Below, one piece after another: positions 31,568 to 32,516 of a stretch of 32,516 bases of DNA. The notes under the pieces were generated by a model. It saw only the letters and a list, made by a program, of their open reading frames with translations. It was not told the origin of the DNA and did no database searches. The stretch comes from Bacillaceae bacterium SAS-127 (GTDB taxonomy: Bacteria; Bacillota; Bacilli; Bacillales; Domibacillaceae): positions 1-32,516 of the forward strand of contig NKXN01000085.1 of the NCBI GenBank assembly GCA_002261155.1, written 5' to 3'. Position 1 is the stretch's first letter. The number at the start of each line of letters is the position of its first letter. Position numbers and translations under genes: made by a program.

Positions 31568-31604
31568 CGGACAAGGGATGGCTATTTGCCATCTCGATTG
31601 TCCG
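31568..31604. terminator. Strong hairpin overlapping the stop of the ribbon-helix-helix gene
   Basis: CGGACA (31568-31573) pairs with TGTCCG (31599-31604), and inner GATGGC (31577-31582) pairs with GCCATC (31588-31593). No T-run follows on the minus strand, so it could instead be an element end structure. Confidence 0.5.
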
Positions 31605-31737
31605 ACTGTTCGAGAGCTACTTGTAGCAAATGGAAAATAGTTTGGGTGCGAGTCCCAAAACCTTTTTGTTCTTTGTATGCATCCACCCTCTCTAAAAGAA
31701 CTTTAGGAAATCGTAATACAACGGATTGTTTTTCCAT
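31582..31737 (-). CDS. CopG/Arc-type ribbon-helix-helix protein
   Basis: The 51-residue frame from ATG 31735-31737 to TAG 31582-31584 begins MEKQSVVLRFPKVLLERVDA and continues with two helices (TRTQTIFHLLQVALEQ), a complete ribbon-helix-helix DNA-binding domain. AGGGGTG provides the ribosome site. It is divergent from tnpB with an 85-base gap, so it probably represses the tnpB promoter or its own. It is too short to be found by a 60-residue ORF cut-off. Confidence 0.75.
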   Translation of the reverse strand: MEKQSVVLRFPKVLLERVDAYKEQKGFGTRTQTIFHLLQVALEQSDNRDGK

Positions 31738-31822
31738 GTTTTCACCCCTAAATGATATACAAATAACATCTTAATTGGTATAATATGTACATCATAACAT
31801 AATGGATGAGGAGGTGAAACTC

Positions 31823-32516
31823 ATGATCGTTCACAAAGCCTATAAGTTTCGTATCTATCCCACAGAAGAACAAGCTGTTTTGATCAACAAAACCATTGGC
31901 TCCAGTCGATTTGTCTTTAATCATTTCCTGTCGCTTTGGAATGATACTTATAAACAGACAGGAAAAGGTCTGTCTTTCAACAAATGTTCGAAACAACTTA
32001 CACAACTGAAGAAAGAAATTGTGTGGCTGAAAGAGCCAGACAGTATTGCTTTACAGTCTTCTCTAGAACACCTCTCAGATGCGTTTGACCGCTTTTTCAA
32101 TAAGCAAAATGACGCCCCTCGTTTTAAGTCCAAAAAGAACAAAGTTCAATCCTACAAAACGAAACACACAAACGGTAACATCGCCATCGTCGAACATACG
32201 ATCAAATTGCCTAAACTCGGATTTGTCAAATTTTCCAAAAGCAGAGAAGTCAAAGGCAGAATTTTAAGTGCGACGATCAGACGGAATCCAAGTGGCAAGT
32301 ATTTTGTATCCATTCTTACAGAAACAGAAGTGAAAGAATTACCTAAGACAAATTCTTCTGTTGGGGTGGATGTTGGAATTAAAGACTTCGCTATTCTAAG
32401 TAACGGGAGAAGTATTCAAGAATCCTAAGTTCTTCCGCACATTAGAGCAAAAACTAGCTAAAGCCCAGCAAGTCATGAGTAGACGAACAAAAGGCGGTTC
32501 TAATTGGAACAAGGCC
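31823..32516 (+). pseudogene. tnpB: IS605-family tnpB, frameshifted, cut by window edge
   Basis: The frame encodes the N-terminal half of a TnpB RNA-guided nuclease. It has the start VHKAYKFRIYPTEEQ, the LSDAFDRFFNKQNDAPRFKS helix-turn region (about 84-103), and the RuvC-I segment GVDVGIKDFAILSNG with catalytic Asp183. After Gly195 an extra A (about 32408) shifts the frame and a stop follows at 32428. In the next frame the family sequence resumes as EVFKNPKFFRTLEQ and stays open to the window end. I start at ATG 31823 because GAGGAGGTG is ideally placed; an ATG at 31802 is upstream of that site. The RuvC-II/III parts and any omega RNA lie outside the window. Confidence 0.85.

Noticed and set aside
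1-32516. CRISPR arrays, rRNA and tRNA genes
   Set aside because: No regularly spaced direct repeats, no tRNA cloverleaf with CCA-like end, and no rRNA-like conserved segments were seen.

Overview
The window looks like chromosomal DNA of a low-GC Firmicute of the family Bacillaceae. The signs are AT-rich codon use, strong AGGAGG-type ribosome binding sites, frequent TTG starts, and families typical of Bacillus relatives (CPBP proteases, two-domain ECF ATPases, hemolysin III, AzlCD, DUF2935, HPP). The exact genus cannot be fixed by reading alone. No rRNA, tRNA or CRISPR array was seen.

Layout. (1) 1-3650: a lipoprotein, a small unknown protein, a CPBP-type membrane protein, and a 1.4 kb segment (1990-3385) bounded by two inverted 38-bp repeats of the Tn3-family type (GGGG...TAAG). 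The segment carries a zinc-ribbon gene and an NAD(P)-binding gene. Its two flanks look like the two halves of one broken lipoprotein gene. (2) 3698-8883: regulator-linked metabolic genes: an SDR enzyme with its TetR repressor (matching operators before both genes), a tetR-DUF3995-FAD monooxygenase operon, an HPP membrane protein, and a CGNR/ABATE regulator. (3) 8975-9770: a DUF2935 protein and a 56-residue small protein. (4) 10001-17575: two complete, paralogous ECF importer operons (S, T, double ATPase; both on the minus strand). They enclose two tandem paralogous AraC regulators on the plus strand. Fur-like sequences lie at both ECF promoters, so iron-responsive uptake of a scarce ligand, possibly a metallophore, is the leading inference. 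(5) 17787-23798: hemolysin III, an XRE-cupin regulator divergent from azlCD and an MFS gene, a second MFS gene, and an AraC regulator with a GyrI-like domain. (6) 24007-25134: a DUF2087 regulator with a GIY-YIG protein. (7) 25135-30580: an accessory island. It starts with a third Tn3-type repeat and a MazG-like tail. It continues with two C45-type Ntn-hydrolases, a MerR regulator, and a membrane-bound class C beta-lactamase/PBP-like hydrolase. That last gene sits between the two ends of a destroyed serine resolvase gene. (8) 30751-31496: a marR-DUF3147 operon. (9) 31497-32516: an IS605-type region with an RNA-like fold, a ribbon-helix-helix gene and a frameshifted tnpB cut by the window edge.

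The most notable unexplained signals are the Tn1546-like repeats with cargo, the resolvase gene replaced in its middle by a beta-lactamase-like gene, and the mirrored ECF/AraC module. All functions are read by eye from motifs; no database search was possible.
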